7,004 nt of DNA from Gallionellaceae bacterium UBA6222 (GCA_002421915.1 DISA01000020.1:1-7004); one strand, 5' to 3'; positions 1-6,795 are shown, counted from the first letter of the stretch. The notes: generated by a model not told the origin, from the sequence alone. Made by a program: numbers and translations.

Positions 1-23
1 CTCTACCATTGAGCTACACCCGC
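1..23 (-). tRNA. tRNA-Gly, 5' part only (cut by window edge)
   Basis: The reverse complement begins GCGGGTGTAGCTCAATGG and runs on through the D-loop consensus (GGTAGAG). This is a 5' acceptor strand, the U8/A9-like TA, and a D-arm. The GCGGG acceptor start and compact D-loop fit bacterial tRNA-Gly. Lying just downstream of tRNA-Tyr, it is probably the TCC isoacceptor of the Tyr-Gly-tuf arrangement common in Betaproteobacteria. The anticodon lies outside the window, so the isoacceptor is inferred. The 50 bases between it and tRNA-Tyr (24-73) show no promoter or terminator I can recognise, so the two tRNAs are probably processed from one transcript. Confidence 0.85.
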
Positions 24-73
24 AAAACCCAACACCAGCCCACTTAACCCACTAAAAGCAAACTGCAAAATAC

Positions 74-158
74 TGGTGGAGGGGGAAGGATTCGAACCTT
101 CGTACTCTGAGAGGGCAGATTTACAGTCTGCTGCCTTTAACCGCTCGGCCACCCCTCC
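74..158 (-). tRNA. tRNA-Tyr (anticodon GUA)
   Basis: This is an 85-nt class II tRNA on the minus strand. The 5' acceptor GGAGGGG (158-152) pairs with CCCCTCC (84-78), followed by discriminator A and an encoded CCA (76-74). The anticodon stem CAGA/TCTG encloses the loop CTGTAAA, giving anticodon GTA (positions 124-122). A long variable arm and the T-arm core GGTTCGAATCC are present. The long variable arm with a GUA anticodon is specific to bacterial tRNA-Tyr. It is transcribed from the promoter at 173-201 towards tRNA-Gly at 1-23. Confidence 0.98.
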
Positions 159-172
159 AAAAAGAGCGCGCG

Positions 173-201
173 ATTATCCATATAACCCCAGACTATGTCA
201 A
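173..201 (-). promoter_or_regulatory. sigma-70-type promoter for the tRNA-Tyr/tRNA-Gly transcript
   Basis: On the minus strand there is a perfect -35 hexamer TTGACA (201-196), a 17-base spacer (195-179) and a -10 hexamer GATAAT (178-173). The only departure from consensus is the first base of the -10. The bases just after the -10 are strongly GC-rich (CGCGCGCTC, 172-164). Such discriminators are typical of stable-RNA promoters under stringent (ppGpp) control. The predicted transcription start near 164-167 lies only about 6-9 bases before the tRNA 5' end, a short leader for RNase P to remove. Stringent control is inferred from the discriminator composition. Confidence 0.8.
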
Positions 202-240
202 AGGGTTAATGCGGAATTTAAGCAATATATTTCAGGGAAG

Positions 241-259
241 CCGCGCCCAATCGGCGCAA
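241..259 (-). terminator. weak hairpin just after radC, possible terminator
   Basis: In the minus-strand RNA, a 7-bp stem (five G-C pairs plus two terminal U-G wobbles) closes a 5-base loop. It starts about 7 bases past the radC stop codon. No U-run follows; the next bases are CUUCCCUG. It therefore does not look like a classical intrinsic terminator and may only protect the 3' end or help termination. The rest of the radC-tRNA gap is taken up mainly by the tRNA promoter. Confidence 0.25.
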
Positions 260-265
260 GGCGGA

Positions 266-940
266 TTACAGCATGCCTTTTTCTGCAAAAGAGCAGCCAT
301 TCATTCCTGCCACAATGAAATGGTCCAGCACGCGCACATCCACCAACTGCAATGCCTGCTTCAACGCATCTGTCAGCAATCGGTCGGACTGGCTGGGCTC
401 CGCCACACCGCTCGGATGGTTGTGGGCAAAGATCACCGCCGCTGCGTTGTGATGCAAGGCGCGCTTCACCACCTCGCGCGGATATACACTGGTCTGGGTC
501 AGGGTGCCCTGAAACAACTCTTCCGAGGCGATAACCCGGTGTTGTGCATCCAGAAACAGCGCGACGAACACTTCTTGCTGCCGGCCGGACAATAGCAGTT
601 GCAAATACTCACGCACCGTGCGCGGGGAATTCAGCGCATCGCCAACCTTCATCTCCTCCCGCAACGCACGCCGCGCCATTTCAAGTACTGCCTGTAGTTG
701 CACATATTTGGCCTGTCCCATACCGCGAACCTGACAGAATTCTTCTTCGCCGGTGGCAAACAGGTGTGTCAGATCACCAAAACGATCCAGCAGCTCGCGC
801 GCCAAATCGACGGCGCTCTTGCCCGTCACTCCGGTGCGCAGGAAGATCGCCAGCAATTCCGCATCGGATAATGCCGCTGCACCACGCTGCAACAGCTTCT
901 CCCTGGGCCGTTCGCCCGCAGGCCAATCCACAATACTCAT
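266..940 (-). CDS. radC: RadC family protein (JAMM/MPN domain, UPF0758)
   Basis: A 224-residue protein, the usual length for RadC (E. coli about 222). The N-terminal third (about 10-95) is helical, with a helix-hairpin-helix-like DNA-binding segment around 71-82 (VRGMGQAKYVQL). The C-terminal MPN/JAB domain (about 102-224) has the metal-site pattern: Glu near 140-141 in ASEELFQGTL, then H173-x-H175 in HNHPSG, S183 and D186 (HxH-x7-S-x2-D). It ends in the family-typical DHFIVAG...SFAEKG stretch. The start at 940 is chosen because GGGAGG lies 4 bases upstream and MSIVDWPAGERPREKL matches family N-termini; an in-frame ATG at 982 has no Shine-Dalgarno sequence. The family was once called a DNA-repair protein, but direct repair activity is not established; it may be a Zn-dependent hydrolase of unknown substrate. 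It lies 51 bases after addA in the same direction, so it is probably the last gene of the operon. Confidence 0.95.
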   Translation of the reverse strand: MSIVDWPAGERPREKLLQRGAAALSDAELLAIFLRTGVTGKSAVDLARELLDRFGDLTHLFATGEEEFCQVRGMGQAKYVQLQAVLEMARRALREEMKVGDALNSPRTVREYLQLLLSGRQQEVFVALFLDAQHRVIASEELFQGTLTQTSVYPREVVKRALHHNAAAVIFAHNHPSGVAEPSQSDRLLTDALKQALQLVDVRVLDHFIVAGMNGCSFAEKGML

Positions 941-944
941 CTCG

Positions 945-950
945 CCTCCC
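945..950 (-). promoter_or_regulatory. ribosome binding site deciding the radC start
   Basis: GGGAGG on the minus strand, 4 bases before the ATG at 940-938. It supports the MSIVDW start over the in-frame ATG 42 bases upstream at 982. No clear promoter is visible in the 51-base addA-radC gap, so radC appears to rely on read-through from addA but initiates translation independently. Confidence 0.7.
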
Positions 951-991
951 GCCTGAAAACCATCGATTTGCCGCCCATTCAATGCTGCCGA

Positions 992-3900
992 TCACAACTC
1001 CAGCAACACTCCATCCGCATAAACGAGCGCACAGCGCACCGCCTTGCCGGCATACACCGTTGCCATCGCTGTCCGATATTCCTCCATCTGTGCGCGGTAA
1101 CGTGCCGCGTCTTCGCGCTCGCCCAGTTTGTAATCCAGCACCCACACCTCGTCGTCAAACTCCACCAGCCGGTCGATGCGTTTCAGTTCCCCCTTGGCAT
1201 TGATGTAAGGCATCTCGTTGCAGGCGTTGCAATATTGCCGTGCGTCAAAGAAACGGCCAAGATGCGGGGAGGCGAAAACGTCCCGGGCTTGCTGCCAGAG
1301 GGAAGACATTTCAGCCGGAGGAATGGCGAAACGTTGCCGGAGCTCGGTTTCGTCCATCACGCCCTCGGTGAGATATTGCAACAGCGCGTGCAGCCAGATG
1401 CCGCGCTGCTGTTGCGCGGTGTTGCGGGCTGCGCGTTTTCCGGCAGGCGTGATGGCGGGCAGCGATACGCTCTGCACACTCACCGCCGCGGTTTCATCAG
1501 CCGTCGTTGCGGCGGCATGCAGCGGATTGCTCTGTTCGCCGATCACTTCAGCGATGCGCCCGTACCAGGTGGCCTGCTTCGTCTCGCGCGCCCCCTGGCT
1601 GCCGCTGACGACCAGCACCTGTTGCGCGCGCGTCATGGCGACGTAAAGCAGGTTCATCTCTTCGCGCGCCTGCTCGGCGGCATCCTGCTCAAACAAGTGC
1701 GCGCGTTTCTTGCCGCGCGAAGCTTGATCGGCGTAGAGCGAAAAGTGCAGCGGCTGCGCTTCGTGGGTCGGCCAGTCCAGCAGCACATCGCTGCCGTCGC
1801 GGTTCTTTTTCTCCGCGTTCGCATCCAGCAGCCACACGATGGGCGCTTCCAGCCCTTTCGCTTCGTGCACGGTATAGATGCGCAGCGCATCGCCCGCCGA
1901 ACCCAGTTTGCCTTCGTTGGGTGCATCGTCTGCACTGTCGCGCAATTCGCGCAACTCCTGCAGGAAACGCGGCAGGCTTGGATAGCGTCCGGAATCGATC
2001 TTCAGCGCCTGCTCCATAAAGGCATGCAGATTGGCCGTCACCTTGGCGCGCATCTCGGTCGGCAATGCAGCGCTGTAGCGCGCGATTACTTCACCCTCGA
2101 AATAGATGCGGTCGAGCAAGTCGTGCACCGGCAGTTTGTCGGCAAGGGCGAGCCAGCGTTGCAGCAGTTCGACAGCGCGTTGCAGCACGGGTGATGGTTC
2201 GGTCAGCTGTTGCAGGCGTTGCCACCAGCTCGTCTTGGCACCAGCTTCAACGGCTGGAGATGGCATGGCAGTTGCCAACATCATCAGATCCGCATCACTG
2301 CACGCGAAGATCGGCGTGCGCAACACCTGCGCCAGCGCCAGATCGGCGAAGGGCGTGATGAGGAACAGCAACAGCGCCTGAATATCTTCTGTTTGCAGCG
2401 TATCGAGCAGACCGCCGCGCCGCGAGCTGATGAAAGGGATGTGTTTCGCGCGCAGGGCTTCTTCGTAGATGGCGAGGTGGGTGCGGCTGCGCACCAGCAC
2501 CATGATGTCGCCGTAGCTGGCGCGGCGAACTTCTCCTGCGTCGTTCACCGACCATTCGCGAACGATGGTTTGCATCTGGTCGGCGAATTGCACGGCTTCG
2601 ATGTGGCGAGCCCCCTCTTCAGTTTCTACGCGCGGTGTGGTGAGCGGGTTTCGTAGGTCGGGATTCATCCCGACTTCATCGGCATCAAGTCGGGATGAAT
2701 CCCGACCTACAACGGCAGCGTCGGCGGCTTCCGCCAGCGGCAACACCAGCACATGGCCGGGCAGTTCTTTCTGGTGCGTCTGGTGTTCGATGAACTCGAA
2801 ACCTTCCGGCTGCTCGCGGAACACCGCATTCACCGCATCCACCACGGCTTGCGAATTGCGGCGGGTGCTGCCCTTGAACTCCGTCGGAACACGAGCATTG
2901 AAATGTTTAACCAGATACTCCCGCGCCACGCCGAACAGGCGCGCATCGGCGCGGCGGAAACGATAGATGGACTGTTTGGGGTCGCCCACCACGAACACGG
3001 TCGGCTGCGATTCCACCGCCACCGAGGCATCAAACCAGGCGCGCATGATCTGCCATTGCAGCGGATTGGTATCCTGGAACTCGTCCAGCAACACATGGCG
3101 GTAACGGCTGTCGAGCTTGTACTGCATGGTCTCGGCGTGTTCGCTCTGTTGCAGCAAGCGGCACAGCTGCCATTCCAGATCGGAGAAATCCATCTGCTGC
3201 TTCTGCGTCTTGAGCGCCTGATAGCGTTCAAGGAAGGTGACGCCGCAATGCAGTACCGCTTCGTTCAGGCGATAGGCTTGCTGCTCGGCCAGCGTGTCGC
3301 GCACTTCCTGCACACTGGCGAACAAGGCATCGCGCGTGACCAGATAACCCTCGGCATCCTGCTTCTTGGTCGGCTTGAAACTGCGCGGCTCGTCCGCTTG
3401 GGTGAACAGCAAGGGCGATACGGCAGCGAAGCGGGCCTCGGCCGCGCTGTCCGTCCAGACCTGCTCCAGTTCGCCGGCTTTCTTCGCCTGCGTATCGGTG
3501 CCGTTACTCGCTAGTTGGCGCACGAAAGCGAAATACACTTCTTCGCTGTTGCCGCACATGCCCCAGTCGGCGACCGGATCGAAGTCCATTTCCACCGCCA
3601 GATCGTTGCGCAGATTCTCCAGTGCGAATGTCAGCCCATCCTGCTGGCCCTGCGTATAGGCCCACCACTCGGCGCGCTTGGCGAGGAAGTTGAACAGCAG
3701 CTTGCGCGTGTTGAACAAGCCTTGCGTTTCGAACAGCCATTGCATGTGCTGCGCTTGCGCGCCTTCCGGCTGCTTGCGCATCTGCTCCAGCAGCTCTTCC
3801 CATGCCTCTTCCTGCTCGGCCCCGGCACGTTCCAGCAGGCTCATGCCCTGCATCACATCCGCGTTCAGCGGTGCGCGTTGCATGACCTGCATGAACCAGC

Positions 3901-4249
3901 CATGGAAAGTGCTGATGGTGATGGCAGGTTGCGCCAGCAACACTTCTTTATAGAGTGCGCGCGCGCGTTGCAGCTGCTCGTCGCTCAGCTCCGCGATGCC
4001 GCGCTCGGCGAAGAACTGACGCACCAAAGCTTCATCGCCCAAAGCCAGATCGCGCAGCCACAATTGCAAACGAGCTTGCATCTCCTGCGCAGCCTTGCGC
4101 GTGAAGGTGATGGCGAGAATGGTCGAGGGCGGCGCGCCGTCCAGCAGCAGACGGATGATGCGCGACACCAGCAGCCAGGTCTTGCCGCTGCCGGCGCAGG
4201 CTTCGACCACGACGCTACGGGTGGGGTCGAGGGCGATGTGATTACTCAT
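992..4249 (-). CDS. addA: AddA-type UvrD-like helicase/RecB-family nuclease
   Basis: A 1085-residue SF1A helicase-nuclease, the motor subunit expected to unwind and resect double-strand breaks with AddB. Visible motifs: Walker A ACAGSGKT (17-24, K23); motif Ia ITFTRKAAQEM (47-57); TISTFHGWF (111-119); motif II LLDEFQDTN (387-395); motif III VVGDPKQSIYRFR (420-432); motif IV in variant form STRRN (461-465); motif V TVHEAKGLE (793-801); motif VI LLYVAMTRA (867-875). The C-terminal PD-(D/E)XK nuclease shows H954 (WLHALLQYL), E1012, D1026 (RIDRL), D1039 and K1041 (VLDYK), and QMEEY (1054-1058). All key residues appear intact. The ATG at 4249 overlaps the addB stop as ATGA and has GGGGGAG 5 bases upstream, so it is preferred over an in-frame GTG at 4270. 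Residues 514-533 are encoded by a palindromic repeat (2653-2710) lying in-frame between motif IV and the next domain. A CxxC (C1007, C1010) precedes the nuclease Glu. RecB is a related alternative, but the AddB-like partner upstream favours AddA. Confidence 0.93.
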   Translation of the reverse strand: MSNHIALDPTRSVVVEACAGSGKTWLLVSRIIRLLLDGAPPSTILAITFTRKAAQEMQARLQLWLRDLALGDEALVRQFFAERGIAELSDEQLQRARALYKEVLLAQPAITISTFHGWFMQVMQRAPLNADVMQGMSLLERAGAEQEEAWEELLEQMRKQPEGAQAQHMQWLFETQGLFNTRKLLFNFLAKRAEWWAYTQGQQDGLTFALENLRNDLAVEMDFDPVADWGMCGNSEEVYFAFVRQLASNGTDTQAKKAGELEQVWTDSAAEARFAAVSPLLFTQADEPRSFKPTKKQDAEGYLVTRDALFASVQEVRDTLAEQQAYRLNEAVLHCGVTFLERYQALKTQKQQMDFSDLEWQLCRLLQQSEHAETMQYKLDSRYRHVLLDEFQDTNPLQWQIMRAWFDASVAVESQPTVFVVGDPKQSIYRFRRADARLFGVAREYLVKHFNARVPTEFKGSTRRNSQAVVDAVNAVFREQPEGFEFIEHQTHQKELPGHVLVLPLAEAADAAVVGRDSSRLDADEVGMNPDLRNPLTTPRVETEEGARHIEAVQFADQMQTIVREWSVNDAGEVRRASYGDIMVLVRSRTHLAIYEEALRAKHIPFISSRRGGLLDTLQTEDIQALLLFLITPFADLALAQVLRTPIFACSDADLMMLATAMPSPAVEAGAKTSWWQRLQQLTEPSPVLQRAVELLQRWLALADKLPVHDLLDRIYFEGEVIARYSAALPTEMRAKVTANLHAFMEQALKIDSGRYPSLPRFLQELRELRDSADDAPNEGKLGSAGDALRIYTVHEAKGLEAPIVWLLDANAEKKNRDGSDVLLDWPTHEAQPLHFSLYADQASRGKKRAHLFEQDAAEQAREEMNLLYVAMTRAQQVLVVSGSQGARETKQATWYGRIAEVIGEQSNPLHAAATTADETAAVSVQSVSLPAITPAGKRAARNTAQQQRGIWLHALLQYLTEGVMDETELRQRFAIPPAEMSSLWQQARDVFASPHLGRFFDARQYCNACNEMPYINAKGELKRIDRLVEFDDEVWVLDYKLGEREDAARYRAQMEEYRTAMATVYAGKAVRCALVYADGVLLEL
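2653..2710. repeat. REPIN-like double palindrome inserted in-frame in addA
   Basis: A 58-bp perfect inverted repeat: 24-bp arms at 2653-2676 and 2687-2710 around a 10-base centre (CATCGGCATC). Each arm starts with GTAG read from its outer end and contains its own palindrome, GTCGGGATTCATCCCGAC (2657-2674) and its reverse complement (2689-2706), each 8+8 bp around 2 bases. A GTAG foot followed by a small stem-loop, present twice in inverted orientation, is the layout known for REP doublets (REPINs/BIMEs) mobilised by RAYT (TnpA-REP) transposases. Within addA it encodes residues 514-533 with no stop. There is no obvious target-site duplication. Assignment as a mobile repeat rests on architecture; only one copy is in the window, so its copy number is unknown. 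Confidence 0.85.
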
Positions 4250-6795
4250 ACCCACTCCCCCTTGCGACACACGCCGCGCATTTCACAATACGCACACACC
4301 GCATCGACACCATTCGCGGGCAACCCCGCCCCGCCGCGCAGCTCGCCCATCACCTGCTCCAGCCGCTCGGCATTCAGCTGCGCCAGCAGCGGCACATCTT
4401 CCTTGGGTGCGACCTCCCTCACTTTGCCGCTTTCGATGCTGACGAACGCCGCATCAGCCGCTTCGTGCGCATAGGCATAGCAGGCGAGCTGCACATCCTC
4501 GCCCGGCTCTTTCAATTTGTTGCGCAACAACTGGTCGCTCTGCGTCTTATAGTCCAGCACCAGCTTCTCTTCGCCGCGCACATCCAGCCGGTCGATGCGT
4601 CCGCGCAGGCGGATGCCTTCCAGCGGCCAATCGAAAGCTTGTTCTGATTCCGCATAGCGCCACCCGTCCGCCTCGCGTTCAATCTGCCATTGAAGATAGG
4701 CAGGCAAGGATTGAACCCAGCGCGCCAGCCAGGCCCGCGCTGTGAAGTCCTGCGCCAGCAGATCGGCGAACACTTCTTCGCTGATACGCTGCAAGGCAGC
4801 TTCCATCTCGGCCAGGTCGCCCTGCATCACCAGCGGATATTGCTCGTGGAAGCGTTGCAGGATGCCGTGCACGCGCTCGCCATAATCGCGCTTCTCAATG
4901 GCTTCCTGCACTTCATCCAGCTCGTTCAACTTCAAGATGTGCCGCGCATAGTATTGGTAGGGGCAGGCGACCAGCGCGTTGTAGCCGCTGATGGAGATAC
5001 TGCTCGGCACACTGTCCGGCGACACCGTTGGTACGGGTTGTACCGACTGCGCCAACTCGACTTGCTGCGCTTCTTCCGCCGCCAGATAGCTATTCAACTC
5101 GCGCTCGCTCAGATCATCCCCGTGCGTTTGCTCGTGCACATCACGCAGCATCTGCAAGAACGGACTGAGCAAGCGTGCTTCGCCGTCCTGCTCCTTCTGC
5201 CAGGTGACCAGCACTTCACTGTTCATCGCCAGCAGGGCGCGCAGATCATCGTGCTGGCGCACGGCATGGAAACTGCGCGTGGGCAAATCCAGTGTCGCGC
5301 GCACCGCATCGTTGAACCAGCGTCCGCCATCTCCCGCGCTGGGCAGATGTCCGGCATCGCAGCCGAGCAACAGCACCGCATCGAAACCGCGCCAGCGCGT
5401 CGCGGCCAAGTGCGTAAAACGCACCGGGCTGTCGATGCTGCTGTCACGGAAGGTCTCGATATCCAGTTGCTGCGCCAGCCAGCGCCGCCATTCGGCGAAA
5501 GAGTAGCGGCCTGCGTCGCCCTGCAATTCCTGCTTCCAGTTGTCCAGCGCGCGCAAGAGTTGCAGACCGGCATCGTCCTGCTGCAAACCGGCATCGATAC
5601 CCAGCACGTTCAGGCTTTGCTGCAAGGCTGCCAACCATTCCGTCAGCGTCTGCTTCTTGTTCTGCGCCAGCAATGATGAAGCCTGACGCAACCGCGCCAG
5701 CGGCTGATGCAGCGAAACTTCATGTTCGGTAAGCGCGACGTATCTCTCCAGCCCGGCAACCACATCTTGTTTGCGCAGCAGTTGTTCCAATTGATATACC
5801 GCGCCCTTGCGCTCGCCCGCCGCCATGTCGGCGAAGATGTATGGCGACTTGAGCAAATCGAGCAGGTCGTGATGGTAGAAATCGCTTTGCAGCGCGCTGA
5901 GCCAGCGGTCGAGCACAGTGCTCACCGACAGCGTGGCAAAGGTCCAGCCGGTCTCGTCCGCCACCAGGATCTCGGCACGTTCCAGCAACGCACGTGTGCG
6001 CCGCACCGCCACGCGGTCTTGCGCGACGATGGCGATATCGCGTTTGCCATCAGCCAGCCAGCGGCGTACCTGCATGGCAGCGGCACGGGCTTCCTGTTCA
6101 AGCGAGGTGGCGGCGAAGAACAAAGGCGCGGCTGTCTCCGCCTGCATCTCGCGCACATCGAACACCTTCACCATCGCGTGCTGTTCATATTCTTCCAGGA
6201 AGCGTTGCTCCAGTGCATCCCATTCTGAAGCGCGCAGCACATACAGCGGACGATCCGCCTGTTGCGCCAATTTGCCGAGCCGCATCTGGTAGGCGCGCGC
6301 GCCATCCAATTCATCTCCACTCTGCATGGCATGCCACAACTCGAACACGAGCCGGGCTTCCAGTTGTAGCGTCACGTTCTGTCTGGCCTGATAAGCCTGC
6401 TGCACGGCAGCGGCGAAAGCATCCGCATCATCCGGCAGTGCATGCAGCGCATGCGTCAGCTCGTCGAACAGCTTGAGCAGCTCCTGCGTCATGCTCCACA
6501 GGTCGATGTTCTTGAACAATGGTTTTTTGCACAGTTGCTGGTAAAGCAGGGCGCTGCGCTGGCTGTCGCTGGCGATGGGTGTTTCGAGTGGCATGCTTTG
6601 TGCCCACTCGTTCAGCGTCACCATGCGCGGCAACAACAGAACCCGGCATTGCGCGGCACGAATCAACGCCTGCGCCAACGGTTGTGCCGCATGGTAATTG
6701 GGCAGGATAATCGCGATACCGCGCAGGTCGGGCGCGGGATGCGCGGCGAGGATGTGCCGCGCGATTTGATCGAAATGGCGGGTTGCCGGATTCAC
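4246..6795 (-). CDS. addB: AddB-type nuclease subunit with Fe-S cysteine signature
   Basis: An 849-residue partner of AddA. The N-terminal half resembles an inactive SF1 helicase. The usual nucleotide-binding site is replaced by IAIILPNYHAAQPL (27-40) with no GxxGxGKT, followed by LLPRMVTLNEW (54-64). A helicase-like segment THLAATRWRGFDAVLLLGCD (461-480), continuing AGHLP, remains. The C-terminal RecB-family nuclease has GERVHGILQRF (639-649, H643), RGRIDRLD (731-738, D735), VLDYKT (746-751, D748, K750) and QLACYAY (769-775). Four cysteines fit the AddB Fe-S cluster: C611 in VACPYQYYARH before the nuclease, and C834, C837, C843 (CAYC-x5-C) at the C-terminus. It is shorter than Firmicute AddB (about 1,160 residues). 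The start is GTG at 6795, overlapping the fdxA stop as GTGA; only a weak AAAAAGG precedes it and the next Met is residue 58, so initiation probably depends on coupling to fdxA. Confidence 0.9.
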   Translation of the reverse strand: MNPATRHFDQIARHILAAHPAPDLRGIAIILPNYHAAQPLAQALIRAAQCRVLLLPRMVTLNEWAQSMPLETPIASDSQRSALLYQQLCKKPLFKNIDLWSMTQELLKLFDELTHALHALPDDADAFAAAVQQAYQARQNVTLQLEARLVFELWHAMQSGDELDGARAYQMRLGKLAQQADRPLYVLRASEWDALEQRFLEEYEQHAMVKVFDVREMQAETAAPLFFAATSLEQEARAAAMQVRRWLADGKRDIAIVAQDRVAVRRTRALLERAEILVADETGWTFATLSVSTVLDRWLSALQSDFYHHDLLDLLKSPYIFADMAAGERKGAVYQLEQLLRKQDVVAGLERYVALTEHEVSLHQPLARLRQASSLLAQNKKQTLTEWLAALQQSLNVLGIDAGLQQDDAGLQLLRALDNWKQELQGDAGRYSFAEWRRWLAQQLDIETFRDSSIDSPVRFTHLAATRWRGFDAVLLLGCDAGHLPSAGDGGRWFNDAVRATLDLPTRSFHAVRQHDDLRALLAMNSEVLVTWQKEQDGEARLLSPFLQMLRDVHEQTHGDDLSERELNSYLAAEEAQQVELAQSVQPVPTVSPDSVPSSISISGYNALVACPYQYYARHILKLNELDEVQEAIEKRDYGERVHGILQRFHEQYPLVMQGDLAEMEAALQRISEEVFADLLAQDFTARAWLARWVQSLPAYLQWQIEREADGWRYAESEQAFDWPLEGIRLRGRIDRLDVRGEEKLVLDYKTQSDQLLRNKLKEPGEDVQLACYAYAHEAADAAFVSIESGKVREVAPKEDVPLLAQLNAERLEQVMGELRGGAGLPANGVDAVCAYCEMRGVCRKGEWV
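4255..4261 (-). promoter_or_regulatory. ribosome binding site for addA
   Basis: GGGGGAG on the minus strand, inside the last codons of addB and 5 bases before the addA ATG (4249-4247). Together with the 4-base ATGA overlap of addB stop and addA start (4249-4246), this indicates coupled, balanced synthesis of the two subunits. It decides the start against the upstream in-frame GTG at 4270. Confidence 0.75.
5561..5596. repeat. short in-frame direct repeat within addB
   Basis: Two 15-base copies, tgcagaccggcatcg (5561-5575) and tgcaaaccggcatcg (5582-5596), differ at one base and have a period of 21 bases, exactly seven codons. They encode DAGLQ twice (residues 401-405 and 408-412). This looks like a small in-frame duplication in a low-constraint linker of the helicase-like half. 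It could also be chance recurrence of favoured codons. Confidence 0.5.

Noticed and set aside
24..73. Possible promoter between the two tRNAs
   Set aside because: No -35/-10 pair with proper spacing was found on the minus strand; the spacer looks like a processed region of one transcript.
76..318. Short plus-strand ORF running through tRNA-Tyr
   Set aside because: Its first third is the complement of a well-defined tRNA and the rest covers the promoter and the radC tail.
941..982. Upstream in-frame ATG start for radC at 982
   Set aside because: No Shine-Dalgarno sequence precedes it. The extra 14 residues do not resemble RadC N-termini, and GGGAGG sits before the ATG at 940.
968..2194. Plus-strand ORF of 408 codons opposite addA
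   Set aside because: It lies entirely antisense to addA, whose helicase and nuclease motifs are unambiguous. The translation is rich in His, Gln and Arg with no recognisable domain, as expected for a shadow frame in GC-rich DNA.
2653..2710. Palindrome in addA read as an intrinsic terminator or as a sign of a broken gene
   Set aside because: There is no U-run on either side, and the reading frame continues through to intact motifs V, VI and the nuclease domain.
2653..2710. CRISPR-like or insertion-sequence remnant
   Set aside because: There is only one unit, with no regularly spaced spacers, no transposase fragment and no target duplication. The GTAG-plus-nested-palindrome form fits a REP doublet better.
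4250..4270. Upstream in-frame GTG start for addA
   Set aside because: The ATG at 4249 has a Shine-Dalgarno sequence at the right distance and makes the classic ATGA overlap with addB. The added seven residues would be translated from that Shine-Dalgarno region itself.
3515..4474. Plus-strand ORF of 319 codons opposite the addA start and addB end
   Set aside because: Antisense to the Walker A region of addA and the addB C-terminus. Its composition is biased and it has no domain signature.
4690..5676. Plus-strand ORF of 328 codons opposite addB
   Set aside because: It mirrors the addB nuclease and helicase-like regions, with no own Shine-Dalgarno support or motif seen.
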